64,000 nt of DNA from Molossus alvarezi (GCA_037176705.1 CM073897.1:43935988-43999987), one strand, 5' to 3'; counted from the stretch's first letter, positions 26,852 through 38,093 are shown. The notes: a model not told the origin generated them from the sequence alone. A program made the numbers and translations.

Positions 26852-27091
26852 TTTTAATCCTCACCTGAAGACACTATTTTGCATTTATCTTTAGACAGAG
26901 AGGGAGGAAGAGAGAGAACAAGAGAGAAACACCAATGTGAGAACGACACATCAGTTGGCTGCCACCCGCACAACCCGAACCGGGACCGGGCACTAACCGC
27001 AACTGAGGTATGTGCCCCTAGTGGGAACCGAATCCACAACTCTCTGGTCCGTGAGCTGACACTCCAACTGCTAAGCCAAACCAGCCAGGGC
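26852..27091 (-). mobile_element. Ves SINE type A
   Basis: Reverse type A ('ttaatcctcacctgaagaca' to 'aagccaaaccagccaggg'). Target-site duplication 'ctagtgactttatttattt' (26832-26850; 27092-27110). It entered the end of the left direct repeat. Confidence 0.95.
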
Positions 27092-27808
27092 CTAGTGACT
27101 TTATTTATTTTATGGGTAGGAATAATTACTACATGGGTAGGAAGAATTAACATCATTAAAATGTCCATACTACCCAAAGCAATCTATAGATTCAATGCAA
27201 TTCCTATCGAGATACCAACAGCATATTTCACAGAACTAAAACAAATATTCTAAAAATTTATATGGAACCACAAAAGATCCTGAATAGCCATAGCAATCTT
27301 GAGAAAGAAGAACAAAGTTGAAGGAATCACACTACTTAATATCAAACTATACTATAAGACTAGAGTAATCAAAACAGCATGGTACTGGCATAAAAAGAGA
27401 CATACAGATCAATGGGACAGAATAGAGAGCCCAGAAATAAACTCACTCCTTTATGATCAATTAATATTTGACAAAGGAAGCAAGAACATAAATAGGGTAA
27501 AAGATAGTTTATTCAATAATGGTGTTGGGAACATTGGATATGTGCAAAAAAATGAAGTTAGACCACCTTCTTATGCTATGCACAAGAATAAACTCAAAAT
27601 GAATAAAAGACTTAAGTGGAAGACTCAAAATCATAAAAATCCTAAAAGAAAACATAGGCAGTATAATCTCAAACATTTCTCATAGCAATATTTTTTTTCT
27701 GATATGTCTCCTTGGACAAGAAAATCAAAAGAAAAAATAAACAAATGGGACAACATCAAACTAAAAATCTTTTGCATAGCAAAGGAAACCATCAAAAAAA
27801 TTAAACGA

Positions 27809-28629
27809 GGGGAGATTCCAAAATGGCAGCAGAGTGAATCTAGGAATATACCCTAAGAAACCTGAAACAGCAATCAGAAAGAATATATGTACCCCCATGT
27901 TCATAGCAGCACTATTTACAATAGCTAAGATCTGGAAACAGCCCAAGTGTCCATCAGTAGACGAATGGATAAAAAAGCAGTGGTACATATACACAATGGA
28001 GTACTATGCAGCTGTAAGAAAGAAAGATCTCTTATCCTTTGAGACGACATGGAGGGACCTGGAAAGTATTATCCTAAGTGAAATAAGCCAAGCAGAAAAA
28101 GACAAATACCACATGATCTCACTTATATACGGAATATAATGAACCTAACAGTCTGAGGAATACCGTAGACTCAGAAACATGGAAATAGGGCACAGACTGA
28201 CATCCGTCAGAAGAGGGGGTGGGGGGAAGGGAAGAGATAAACCACAGAACTTATATGCATGTATACATAACCAATAGACATGGACAACAAAGCCGGGGAC
28301 GGGGCGGGTGTGGGGTGGGGAGGGGCGTGCCAACGGGATAAAAAAAAGGAGAAACAGCCCTGGCCAGTGTGGCTCAGCGGTTGGAGCGTTGGCCTGCGGT
28401 ACAGAGAGACCCGGGTTCGGTTCCCGCTAAGGGCACATACTTCGGTTGCAGTTTGTCCCCTGCCCTGGTTGGTCGTGCGGGTGGCAGCCACTCGATGTGT
28501 CCCTTCACATCGATGTTTCTCTCTCTCTCTCTTCCTCTCTCTCCCTCCCACTCTATCTGAACAGAAAATGGGAAAAAAAAAAAAAAAAGGAGAAACATCT
28601 GTAACAAAAAAATTAATTAATTAATTTTT
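27809..28629 (+). mobile_element. Miniature L1: 5' tip joined to 3' end
   Basis: Begins 'ggggagattccaaaatggca', 'gcagagtgaa', matching the first about 25 bases of the full-length L1 at 40307. It then jumps to 'tctaggaatataccctaaga', ORF2 about 310 bp before its stop, and continues through the 3' UTR to a tail. Target-site duplication 'aaaaaattaaacga' at 27795-27808 and 28630-28643. Without the nested Ves it is about 590 bp. An open frame of about 100 codons (ORF2 C-terminal piece, from about 27837 to TAA near 28139) is intact but has no ATG near its start. Confidence 0.9.
28357..28582 (+). mobile_element. Ves SINE type A, shortened tail
   Basis: Full head and body but ends 'acagaaaatgggaaaa' without the usual 'GTCCTCGGGTGAGGAT' tail. 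Target-site duplication 'aaaaggagaaaca' on both sides. Nested in the mini-L1 3' UTR. Confidence 0.94.
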
Positions 28630-29698
28630 AAAAAATTAAACGACAACCCACTGAATGGGAGAATATACTCATCAACGATACATCTGAAAATGGATTAAAA
28701 TCCAAAATTTATAAAAAACTTATACAACTCAACATCAAAAACAATCCAATTAAAAAATGGGCAAAAAACCTGAATAAACACTTCTCCAAAGAGAACATAG
28801 AGATGGCCAATAGACATATGAAAAGACACTCAACATCACTTAACCATCAGAGAAATGCAAATTAAAACCACAATGAGACATCACCTCATACCTGTCAGAA
28901 TTGCTATCATTACTATATTAAACAACAAGTGATGGCAGGGATGTGAAGAAAAGGGAACTTCATATACTGTTGGTGGGAATGGTGGGAATACAGATTTGTG
29001 GAAAACAGTATAGTGTTTCCTCAAAAATTTTAAATGAAGCTGCCTTATGACCCAGTGATTTCACTTTTGGGAATATATCCAAAGAACCCTAAAACACTGA
29101 TTCGAAAGAATATATGCACCCCTATGTTCATTGCAGCATTATTTATAATAGCCAATATTTAGAAGCAGCCCAAGTGCCCATCAGTAGATAAATGAATAAA
29201 AAAGCTGTGGTACACTTACACAATGGACTACTACTTGGTAGTAAAAAAGGAAATTTTACCTTCTACAATAGTATGAACATACCTGTAGAGTATTATGCTA
29301 AGTGAAAAAAGCCAGTCAGAGAAAGATAAATATCATATGATTTCACTTATATGTAGAATCTAATGAACAAAATAGAAACAGACTCAGAGATACAGAGAAC
29401 AGACTGATAGCTGTTAGAGGGGAGGGGAACAGGGGACTAGGTGAAAAAAGGTGAAGGAATTAAGAAAAAAAAAAAAAAAACCCTCATAGGCAGTTAACAG
29501 TATGGTAATTACCAGAAGGAAAAGGGGATAGGGGGAGGTAGGAGAGGGTAATTCATGGATAAATGGTGATGAAAGGATATTTGATTTGGGGTGGTAAACA
29601 CACAATACAATATACAGATGATATATTATAGAATTGTACACCTGAAACCTATATAACTTTATTAACCCATGTCACCACAATGTATTAAAAAATTTTAA

Positions 29699-29815
29699 AA
29701 ATAAAGAAAATAAAAGTAAAAAAAATTTACACAAATTAAATAATAAAAAATAAAGCAGAAGAGTACTAACATCTATTGAGTTTATATGCCTTAAACCACA
29801 CTACTGACTTTATTT
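29699..29815. repeat. Right copy of direct repeat of about 115 bp flanking an L1
   Basis: Counterpart of 26732-26851. Its last about 50 bases are the start of the MIR that continues to 29970. Confidence 0.85.
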
Positions 29816-29970
29816 ACATAATCTTTTAATATAAAAAATCACTTTGTGAGGTGGGTTTATCATTCTTATTTTACGTATCAGGAAACTAAGGCACAGCAAG
29901 ATTAAGAAACTTGTCCAATGTTATATAGCTCCTAAGTGAGAATATCTAGATTCAATATCATGTCAAATTC
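29768..29970 (-). mobile_element. MIR SINE
   Basis: Reverse MIR: 'aacatctattgagtttatat', 'tttgtgaggtgggtttatca', 'tcaggaaactaaggcacag', 'aacttgtccaatgttatata'. Confidence 0.8.
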
Positions 29971-30261
29971 TCTTCAAGAACAAGCTGTGTGCCTCCTACT
30001 ACATCATGCAAAAAGCAAAAGAGATGAAAGGGGACAAAAGAGACATAATCATGAGTGTTTTGGTCCATACTAGTAATTCTTAAGAGGTGAGCAAACCATG
30101 TAATTCTGGCAACTATACTAGACTCATCTGAACCTCTACAGAATTTATTAATTTGTCAATTTGTCATCTGAATGATTAAAGAAATAATACTGTCTAAAAA
30201 CAATTCCTTCACTGCTGTAATGAACTACTTATCTTTTGTTATTTACATTTTCACATTTTAG

Positions 30262-30388
30262 GTTTTTTTTAGTCAATCCTCACTTGAGAAAATTTTTTCC
30301 ATTGATTTTTTTTTTTTTTTAAGAGAAAATAAATGAGAGGGAGAGAGGGGGAGAGAGACAGACAGACAGAGACATCAATGTGAGAGAC
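30262..30388 (-). mobile_element. Ves SINE 3' part, cut at a HAL1 junction
   Basis: Reverse Ves tail ('gtcaatcctcacttgagaaa') and purine tract to 'gagagacac', then the sequence switches to HAL1. The tRNA head is missing. Confidence 0.85.
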
Positions 30389-31175
30389 ACATACAAGTCC
30401 AGGTAGCACAAAGATCCCAATAACAAGATGAACCCAAAGAGGTCCACACCAAGACACATCACCATCAAAATACAAAAGGTTAAAGACGGAGAGAATCTTA
30501 ATAGCAGCAAGAGAAAAGCAGTTAATTACCTACAAAGAAGCTCCCATAAGACCGTCAGCCGATTTCTCAAGAGACTTTGCAGATCAGAAAGGAGTGGCAA
30601 GAGATATTCAAAGTAATGAAAAGCAAAGACCTATAACCGAGATTACTATATCCTGCAAAGCTATCATTTAGAATCGATGAACATATCAAGAGTTTCCCAG
30701 ACAAGAAAAGGCTAAAGGAGTTCATCACCACCAAACCAGTATTATATGAAATGTTGAAGGGTCTTCTAGGAGGAGGAGAATGGGAAGGGGAAGAATAAAA
30801 ATATGAACAATAAAGTGGCAATAAATACATATCTATCAACAATTGAATCTAATGAGCAAGGAGAACAGAAACAGACTCATAGATACAGAGAACTTTTTGT
30901 GGTTGCCAAATGGGAAGGGGCTGGAAAGATGGGTGAAAAAAACGAAGGAATTAAGAAGTACAAATTGCTTGTTAGACTGATAAACCTCAAAGGGAAGGGG
31001 GAAGGGAGAACGGGAAGAGATATACCAAAGAACTTCTGTGCATATATGCATAACCAGTGGAATAGACAATATTCCAATGTGGGGAAGGCAGGAGGGGAAT
31101 GGGAGGAGGGGGTCAATGGGGGAAAAAAGAGGGGACATCTATAATACATTCAACAATAAAGATAAGTTTTAAAAG
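30386..31175 (+). mobile_element. HAL1-type LINE, 5'-truncated
   Basis: Starts in ORF1 ('acatacaagtccagg', reading IQVQ..RSQ..NKMNPKRSTPRHI), continues with the ORF1 C-terminus and a 3' UTR ('caacaataaagat') to an A-rich tail. Parallel to 32898-33688 of the intact copy. Decayed by indels. Confidence 0.9.
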
Positions 31176-31200
31176 ATATTTTTTTAAAAGAACACATGGG

Positions 31201-31438
31201 TCCTGGCCAGTTTGGTTCAGCCGTTAGAGCGTTGGCTTGCGGTCTAGAGAGACCCAGGTTTGGTTCCCGCTAAGGGCATGTACCTTGGTTGCAGTTTGTC
31301 CCTGGCCCTGGTTGGGTCATGCGAGTGGCAACCACTCGATGTGTCCCTTTCACGTCGATGTTTCTCTCTCTCTCTCCCTCTCACTCCATCTGAACAAAAA
31401 AAAAAACTGGAAAAATGTCCTCAGGTGAGGATAAAAAA
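31201..31438 (+). mobile_element. Ves SINE type A
   Basis: Full type A. Perfect target-site duplication 'aaagaacacatggg' (31187-31200; 31439-31452). Confidence 0.97.
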
Positions 31439-31528
31439 AAAGAACACATGGGAAAACTTACAGCCATAAAGCAAGAATTAGTAAAAGAACAAGCAACAAA
31501 AACAGACAAGCAAAGAAGAAAGATACTG

Positions 31529-33688
31529 TAGACTTCCGGTCAAGATGGCAGCATAGGTAAACGCGGCATTGTGTCCTCCCACAACCACATCAAAGTTACA
31601 ACTAAACTACAGAACAACCATCATTCAAAACCGTCTGAAATCAAGCTGAACGGAAGTCCTACAACTACGGAATTAAAGGAGCAGCCACATCCAGACTGGT
31701 AGGAGGGGCGGAGGCGCGACGGGCTGGTCCCACACCCACGTGTGGTGGATAAAAATCAGGAGGACACCTCAGCTGGGAAGGTCCTCTCTGAGGAGAGAGG
31801 GGTACCCGTCCCACACCAGGTGCCCCGCTCAGGGTTCCAGTGCCAGGAAGAGAAGTCCTCATAACTTCTGGCTGGAAAAACCAGCAGAAACTGAGGCTCA
31901 GGGGCGGCTGGAGCCCCAGGCAGCTCCTCTTAAAGGGCCTGTGCACAGACTTATCCGACTCTCTCCCTCTAAGCTTGGAGGGGAGGCAGCTCGAGGGGCA
32001 CCAGAGGCATACAGGGAAGAACTGAGCTGTTTGGCACTGAAGTGAGGGCTGGAGAGGGGGCTTTCTCCGGGACAAACATGCTGTCAGAGGCCTTTGTTCC
32101 TTTGGTGAGCCCTTCCCTGGGGTGGCAGACAGTTGCCATAACTGGGACTCCAGCAACCTGGCTCGCACTGCTTGCCCCGCCCTGGTGACTCCCTGAGGCC
32201 CTGCCCCACCAACTTTCAGGCCCACCCAAGCTGTTGCCACTTGCTTAACCATAGGATTGGCTTGTCTTGGATCCTGCCACAGGTTTTTCCTAAATTCTTT
32301 CAGACAAGCAGCATCTGGTGTCAGCTAGCCCCATATCTCTCATTAAGTAATACACAGAAACAAACACATGGAGGCAGCCAAAATGAGGAGACAAAGAAAC
32401 AGGTCCCAAATGAAAGAACAGAACAGAACCCCAGGAAAAGAACTAAGCGAAATGGAGATAAGCAACCTAACAGATGCTGAGTTCAAAATACTGCTTATAA
32501 GGATGCTCAATGAACTTAGTGAAAACCTCAGTGAACTTAGTGAGGGCCTCAAGAGCATAAAAAAGGACCAGTCAGAAATGATGGATGCACAGCCAGAAAT
32601 GAGGGAGGCATTAACTGAAATAAAGAATAATTTACACAGATTCAATAGTAGAGTACGTAAATCCAAGAAGCAAACCATTGATTTGGAATATAAGGAAGCA
32701 AAAGCACCCAATCAGAATAGTTAAAAGAAAAAAGAATCCAAAAAAATGAGGATAGTGTAAGGAGCCTCTGGGAAAACTTCAAGCGTGCCAGCATTCGCAT
32801 CTTGGGGGTGCCAGAAGAAGAGCGAGAACAAGAAATTGAAAACCTGTTTGAAACAATAATGGCAGAAAACTTTCCTAACTTGGTGAAGGACAAAGACATA
32901 CAAGTCCAGGAAGCACAGAGAGTCCCAAACAAGATGAACCCCAAGAGGCCCACACCAAGACACATCATCATCAAAATGCAAAAGGTTCAAGACAAAGAGA
33001 GAATCCTAAAAGCAGCAAGAGAAAGGCAGCTAGTTACCTACAAGGGAGTTCCCATAAAGCTGTCAGCTGATTTCTCAAAAGAAACTTTGCAGGCCAGAAG
33101 GGAGTGGCAAGAAATAGAGTGATGAAAAGCAAGAACCTACAACCAAGATTACTCTATCCTACAAAGCTGTCATTTAGAATCGATGGCCATATAAAGAGTT
33201 TCCCAGACAAGAAAAAGTTAAAGGAGTTCATCACCACCAAACCGTTATTATATGAAATGATGAAGGGTCTTTTTGAAGAAAAAGATAAAATATATGAACA
33301 AACAAAACGGCAATGAATACATATCTATCAACAATGGAATCTACAAACAAAATGAACAGGTAGAACAGAAACTTTCTCACAGACACAGAGAACATTTTGT
33401 TGGTTGCCTGATAGGAGGGGGGTTGGGAGAATGGGTGAAAAAGGTGAAGGGACTAGGAAGTACAAATTCATTGCTAGACTGACAAACCTCAAAGGGAAAG
33501 GGGTTGGGGGGTGGGAAGAAATAAACCAAAGAACTTATATGCATAATCAATGGACACAGACAATAGTGTAGGAAAAGACAGGAGGGGGGCGGGAGTGGGG
33601 AGGAGGGGGGTCAATGAGGGAAAAATGTGGAACATCTGTAATACATTCTACATTCAACAATAAAGATTTAAAAATAATAATAAAAAAT
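31529..33688 (+). mobile_element. Complete HAL1-type LINE with target-site duplication
   Basis: About 2.16 kb. 5' end 'acttccggtcaagatggcag', GC-rich 5' UTR (31540-32360) likely carrying the internal promoter, ORF1 (32368-33316), 3' UTR with a G-rich stretch (33575-33615) and 'caacaataaagat' before the tail. Target-site duplication 'aaagatactg' at 31519-31528 and 33689-33698. No endonuclease or reverse transcriptase frame, so it depended on L1 proteins supplied in trans. HAL1 ('half-L1') families are known from mammals, bats included; the exact subfamily is not determined here. Confidence 0.92.
32368..33316 (+). pseudogene. HAL1 ORF1 (RNA-binding protein), frameshifted
   Basis: ORF1p-like. 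ATG at 32368, an N-terminal stretch with RNRSQMKEQ, a heptad-rich coiled coil (about 32460-32700), then RRM-like and C-terminal parts (GVPEEEREQEIENLFETI; NPKRPTPRHIIIK; LSADFSKETLQARREW). Two frame changes (between about 32720 and 32800, and near 33110) split it, so no full protein can be made. The family's role is binding its own RNA as trimers. Confidence 0.85.
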
Positions 33689-33856
33689 AAAGATACTGAA
33701 ATTAATAGACATAGAATATTAAATAAGTGTATTTGATATGCTTAAAGTAATAAAAGAAATAAATAAAAAGTAACCAAGGAAGAAAAAATTATCAGGCAGA
33801 TTTGAAAAAAATCACAGAAACTTTAGAAATGAAAAATATAACTAAAAGCACTAAAG

Positions 33857-34057
33857 AGCCCGGTCGGTGTGGCTCAGTGGTTCAGCATCGACCCATGCAC
33901 CAAGAGGTTGGATTCCTGGTCAGGGCACATATCCAGGTTATGGGCCATATCCCTGGTGAGGGGCATGCAAGAGGCAGCCAATCGATGTTCTCTCTCATCG
34001 ACGTTTCTCTCTCTCTCTCTCCCTCCCTAAAATCAATAAAGAAAACATTTTTTTTAA
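33857..34057 (+). mobile_element. Ves SINE type B
   Basis: Type B lacking part of the B-box region ('gaggttggattcctgg'). Target-site duplication 'aaaagcactaaag' on both sides. Confidence 0.93.
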
Positions 34058-34070
34058 AAAAGCACTAAAG

Positions 34071-34930
34071 GGAAAAGGTGAATTTAGAAAGAAAAAATAA
34101 AGGCTGAATTAACCACATATAGAGAGATAAGAGGGATAAAGCAGGACATTCCAGCCAGAAAGGATAATGTATGAAAACACATGAGACTATAAAGCTGCAT
34201 TCTGTTTTCAAGGAATAAAGGCTGAATTATATTGCTGAAGCATAAAGTGCAAATGTTTAGAAATGCAAGAGATTACATCAGAAAAGTCATGAAGGGCTAA
34301 ACTGTAAAAGTCTCCATACACTATATCCCATGTGTGCCGATACTGATTATTGAAAGTTTTTATTTTATGTCTGTAAGTATACATATTTATATATGTATAT
34401 AGCAAACAGTACTTCCAGTTTTTGAATATATAGGTCCTTAGCTAAAAGAAAGTAAAGAAATGGCTATTGAGTAATATGGCAGACAACCCAAAAGTCCTCT
34501 CATTAGAAATACCTAGATAAACTATATAAAATTTAATAAATATGTTTTTAAATGCACAACCAAGCTCCCAAAAGACTAAAGGTAATTCCAAAAGGGAAGA
34601 AAATGAGAGAAAATTTAAAATCAATATGGTATCTGGGTTAACTGTCCTATAGCAGGAAAGAGGTAGGGCAGTGAATTGCCTGTCACAGGGCCACAGAAGG
34701 TTGAGTTTCAATTCTAACACAATATATGAGGCCTTTGGACCATGCAAGGATGGGAATTGGATTTGAGACTATCTACATAAAGCTGAGATGCTTAAGGGAC
34801 TACCTACTCAGTAGCTAAGTGAAACAGAAAAGTAAGCACAGAGAAACAACAAAAAGCTGTTCCATATTGACATGGTAAAAATCTATAAAATGAATAAAAC
34901 AGTTAATTACCTTCTTTGGAAGTCTAAAAA
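34071..34930. other. Mostly unassigned; possible L2-like piece
   Basis: About 34145-34345 ('gacattccagccagaaagga', 'gtcatgaagggctaaact') vaguely resembles an L2-related region. No gene seen. Confidence 0.4.
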
Positions 34931-34934
34931 TCAA

Positions 34935-35495
34935 GGTGTGTGACAAGCATATTCTAAAGTGGTTCCCTGAGACTCCCTGGTACCATTCCCTTATGTAACC
35001 CCCTCCCCTTGTGTGTAGGTAGAACCTGTGACTTGCTTCTAACCAAAAGAATACAGAAAGGTGACAAGACATATGTATGTGTGATAACACTGTATAAAAT
35101 TTTAGTGCCCATTTTGATGGAGTCTCTTACTCCTTGCTGGCTTTGAAGAAGCAAGCTACCACACTGTGGTTTGCCTATTTTGGAAGTTCCATGTAGCAAG
35201 GAACTGAAGGTAACTCCATCCAAAAGCCAGAAAGAAACTGAAGCCTCAGTCCTACAACCACAGGGAACTGAATTCAGCTAATGGAGTTTTCCCTATTCAA
35301 ACTTCAGATAGACCACAGCTCCAGCTAACACCTTGATCGCTGTCTTGTAAGAACCTAAGCAAAGAACCCAAGCAAAGAACCCAGCTAAACCAAGCCCACA
35401 CTCCTAACGTACAGAAAGTGTAAGATTATAAATGTGTGTTAATTGAAGCCACTAAATTTTTGGTAATTTGTTATGCAGCAAAGAAGACTAGTACA
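34935..35495 (+). mobile_element. MLT1 LTR (ERVL-MaLR)
   Basis: Ends in the typical MLT1 3' portion: 'aagtgtaagattataaatgt', 'ttaattgaagccactaaatt', 'ggtaatttgttatgcagc', 'aaagaagactagtaca'. The 5' part has 'aacctgtgacttgcttctaa'. It is a solitary old LTR with no internal coding region. Confidence 0.8.
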
Positions 35496-35640
35496 AGGTA
35501 GAACTAAATACTATACAACAATAGCATATGAATTAGGAAGAGAATATTCAAAGTTAAAGTAGGTTCTTTGTCTAAAAGGAGTGAAGAGATAAATTTGGAC
35601 CTTAAGTCAAACATTCCTTTTTAAAAATTCTAAGTAACTA

Positions 35641-35849
35641 CCCAGCTGGTGTGGCTCAGTGGATTGAGCGTTGTCTCATGGACTGAGAGGTCCCAGTTCC
35701 ATCCCTGGTCAGGGTACATGCCTGGGTTGCAGGCTGGATCCCCAGTAGGGGCATGTGCAGGAGGCAGTCAATAGATGTTTCTTTCTCACATTGATGTTTC
35801 TATCTCTCTCTCCCTTCTTCTTTCTCTAAAAAAAAAAAAAAAATCAATT
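35641..35849 (+). mobile_element. Ves SINE type B
   Basis: Head 'agctggtgtggctcagtgga', (TC) tract, A-rich tail. Flanked by 'attctaagtaact' and 'tttctaagtaatc'. Confidence 0.92.
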
Positions 35850-36015
35850 AAAAATTTCTAAGTAATCACTAAAAGAATAGAACTAGAACAAACTAGTGGC
35901 TTTCACACCAGTGAAGATGAAAAAGGAATGAAAGAAAACCTATCAATGCGAAGAGAAGGCAAGAAATATAGGGAGGAAAATTTCTTATAAATGTAGGATA
36001 AATAAAAAGCATTAA

Positions 36016-36220
36016 GCCCGGCCTGTGTGGCTCAGTGATTGAGCATCAACCAATGCACCCAGAGGTCACTGGTTCGATTCCCAATCAGGGCACATGCCCA
36101 GGTTGTGGGCTCAATCCAGAGTGGGGGGCATACAGAAGGCAGCTAACTGATGTTCTCTCTCTTTGATGTTTCTATCTCTCTCTCTCTAAAAATCAATAAA
36201 GAGAAAATATTTTTTTTTAA
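36016..36220 (+). mobile_element. Ves SINE type B
   Basis: Head 'ggcctgtgtggctcagtgat', tail 'aaaatcaataaagagaaaa'. Flanked by 'aaaaagcattaa' on both sides. Confidence 0.92.
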
Positions 36221-36439
36221 AAAAAGCATTAAAAAGGTGGAAATAAATAAAAATGTGTCATTAATCATAGCTGACGTAGTTGAAAAACAGAAAATGATAC
36301 TGAATCTTTAAAGTAACAGAAACAACTATCTGCTATTTATTTACAAGATAAATACCTAAAACATAAGGGCACATTATAGCTGAAGCTAATAGCTTGGGGG
36401 AAAATATGCCAGGCCAAAAAAAAAAAAAAACGAATAGAA

Positions 36440-36600
36440 TTTAATCCTCACCTGGGGATATGTTTTTATTGATTTTACAGAGAGAGGAAGGGGAGAGAGA
36501 GATCAATCTGTTGCCTCCCATATGTGCCCTGACTGGGAATCAAACCTTTATGGTGTACGGGACAACATTCCAACCAACTAAAGCAATAGATTTTGTTGGG
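36440..36600 (-). mobile_element. Ves-related SINE, shortened
   Basis: Reverse copy ('taatcctcacctggggatat' to 'ccaaccaactaaagcaatag'). Internally shorter than most. Duplication built on 'ggccaaaaaaaa' on both sides. Confidence 0.85.
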
Positions 36601-36822
36601 CCAAAAAAAAAAAAAAAAAAACCAAATAGATTTTAAAGCATAAATTCAATATAGAACTTAAATTCCAGGTCATTTTTTAAATTAGTAACATTTTGTCCAA
36701 TCTCTTAAAGAAGCAAACCATTTACTGATTATACACAATGGCTTTGTACTAGTCTCACAGCTGGTAGAGCAATTTAATAAAGATATCTACACAGCATGCT
36801 TACTATATAAGTAAGGAAAACT

Positions 36823-37838
36823 TTTTTTTTTTTAATTAATTTTTGTTACAGATGTTTCTCCTTTTCCCCCCACTGATTCCCCCCTCCCTCTCCCTCCCTG
36901 CCCTTTCCTCAGTTTGTTGTCCATGTCCACTGTTCATGCACACATGCATATAAGTTCTGTGGTTTATCTCTCCCCCACCACCCCCCTCTTTAGGGGATTG
37001 TCAGTCTGTACCCCACTTCCACGTCTCTGGGACTACCCCATTCCTCAGACTGTTATGTTCATTATATTCCACAAATAAGTGAGATCATATGAAACTTGTC
37101 ATTCTCTGTTTGGCTTGTTTCACTTAGGATGATACTTTCCAGGTCCCTCCATGTAGTCTCAAAGGATAAGAGATCTTTCTTTCTTACAGCTGCATAGTAC
37201 TCCACTGTGTATATGTACCACTGCTTTTTTATCCATTTGTCTACTGATGGACACTTGGGCTGTTTCCAGATCTTAGCTATTGTAAATAGTGCTGCTACAA
37301 ACATGGGGGTACATATATTCTTTCTGATTGGTGTTTCAGGCTTCTTAGGGTATATTCCTAGAAGTGGGATCACTGGGTCAAATGAAAGATACAATCATCA
37401 AAACAGAAAGGCTACCCACTGTATGGGAGAGCATAATTGCCAATGATATATCAGATAAGGGGTTAATTTCCAATACATATAGAGTGCTCATACAACTCCA
37501 CAAAAGGAAGACAAAGAATCCAATTAAAAAATGGGCAGAGGAACTAAATAGACATCTCTCCAAACAGGACATACAAATGGCTAAGAAACATATGAAGAAA
37601 TACTCATCATCACTAATCATCAGAGAGATGCAAATTAAAACAACAATGAGGTATCACCTCACACCTGTCAGAATGGCCGCCATCAACAAATCATCAAACA
37701 ACAAGTGTTGGCGAGGGTGTGGAGAAAAGAGGACTCTAGTGCACTGCTGGTGGGAATGCAGCCACTATGGAAAACAATATGGTGTTACCTCAAAAAATTA
37801 AAAATTGAACTTCCATTTGACTCGGTGATCCCACTTCT
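36823..37838 (-). mobile_element. Young L1 with 5' inversion (twin priming)
   Basis: 36823-37385 is the reverse of the young L1 3' end (tail, 3' UTR, ORF2 C-terminus). 37386-37838 is the piece of ORF2 just upstream but in the opposite direction (reading [19 protein letters not shown], then [16 protein letters not shown]). Both arms share about 28 bp around 'cagtgatcccacttctagg'. Short duplication 'aggaaaact' at 36814-36822 and 37839-37847. This layout is the signature of twin priming during L1 insertion. Confidence 0.9.
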
Positions 37839-38093
37839 AGGAAAACTATTTCTAATGGTTAACAAGCAAGGTGGGCTATATAAACGACAGGATTTCAAGT
37901 AATACACAACATACTTCTACTCAACATGAACTAACAAGGACCAGATTTACTCTCCTACTGGAAACAACCAATATGGTCAAAATATATGAAACAACAATGG
38001 TACACAAGGAAACTTTTAGGGATAATAAACATGGTAAGTATCTTGATTGTAGTGACAATACATCTGTCAAAATTTATCAAATTGTATACTTTA

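Larger units (their letters stand above)
27113..29698 (+). mobile_element. L1, 5'-truncated, older than the 40-kb L1; hosts a mini-L1
   Basis: Starts within ORF2 ('ggaagaattaacatcattaa', [15 protein letters not shown]) and runs to the C-terminus, 3' UTR and A-rich tail near 29690. It is interrupted at 27809-28643 by a younger element. The frame is broken by stops. Flanked by the long direct repeats 26732-26851 and 29699-29815. Confidence 0.9.

Noticed and set aside
27809..27850. Mini-L1 as a spliced L1 RNA product
   Set aside because: The junction keeps 'gtgaa' from the 5' tip and joins before 'tctagg', so no GT-AG intron fits. Template switching or internal deletion is simpler.
31665..32252. 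Minus-strand 195-codon open frame
   Set aside because: It is the antisense of the HAL1 5' UTR. The same stretch recurs at 63.8 kb and 13.5-14.3 kb without a conserved frame.
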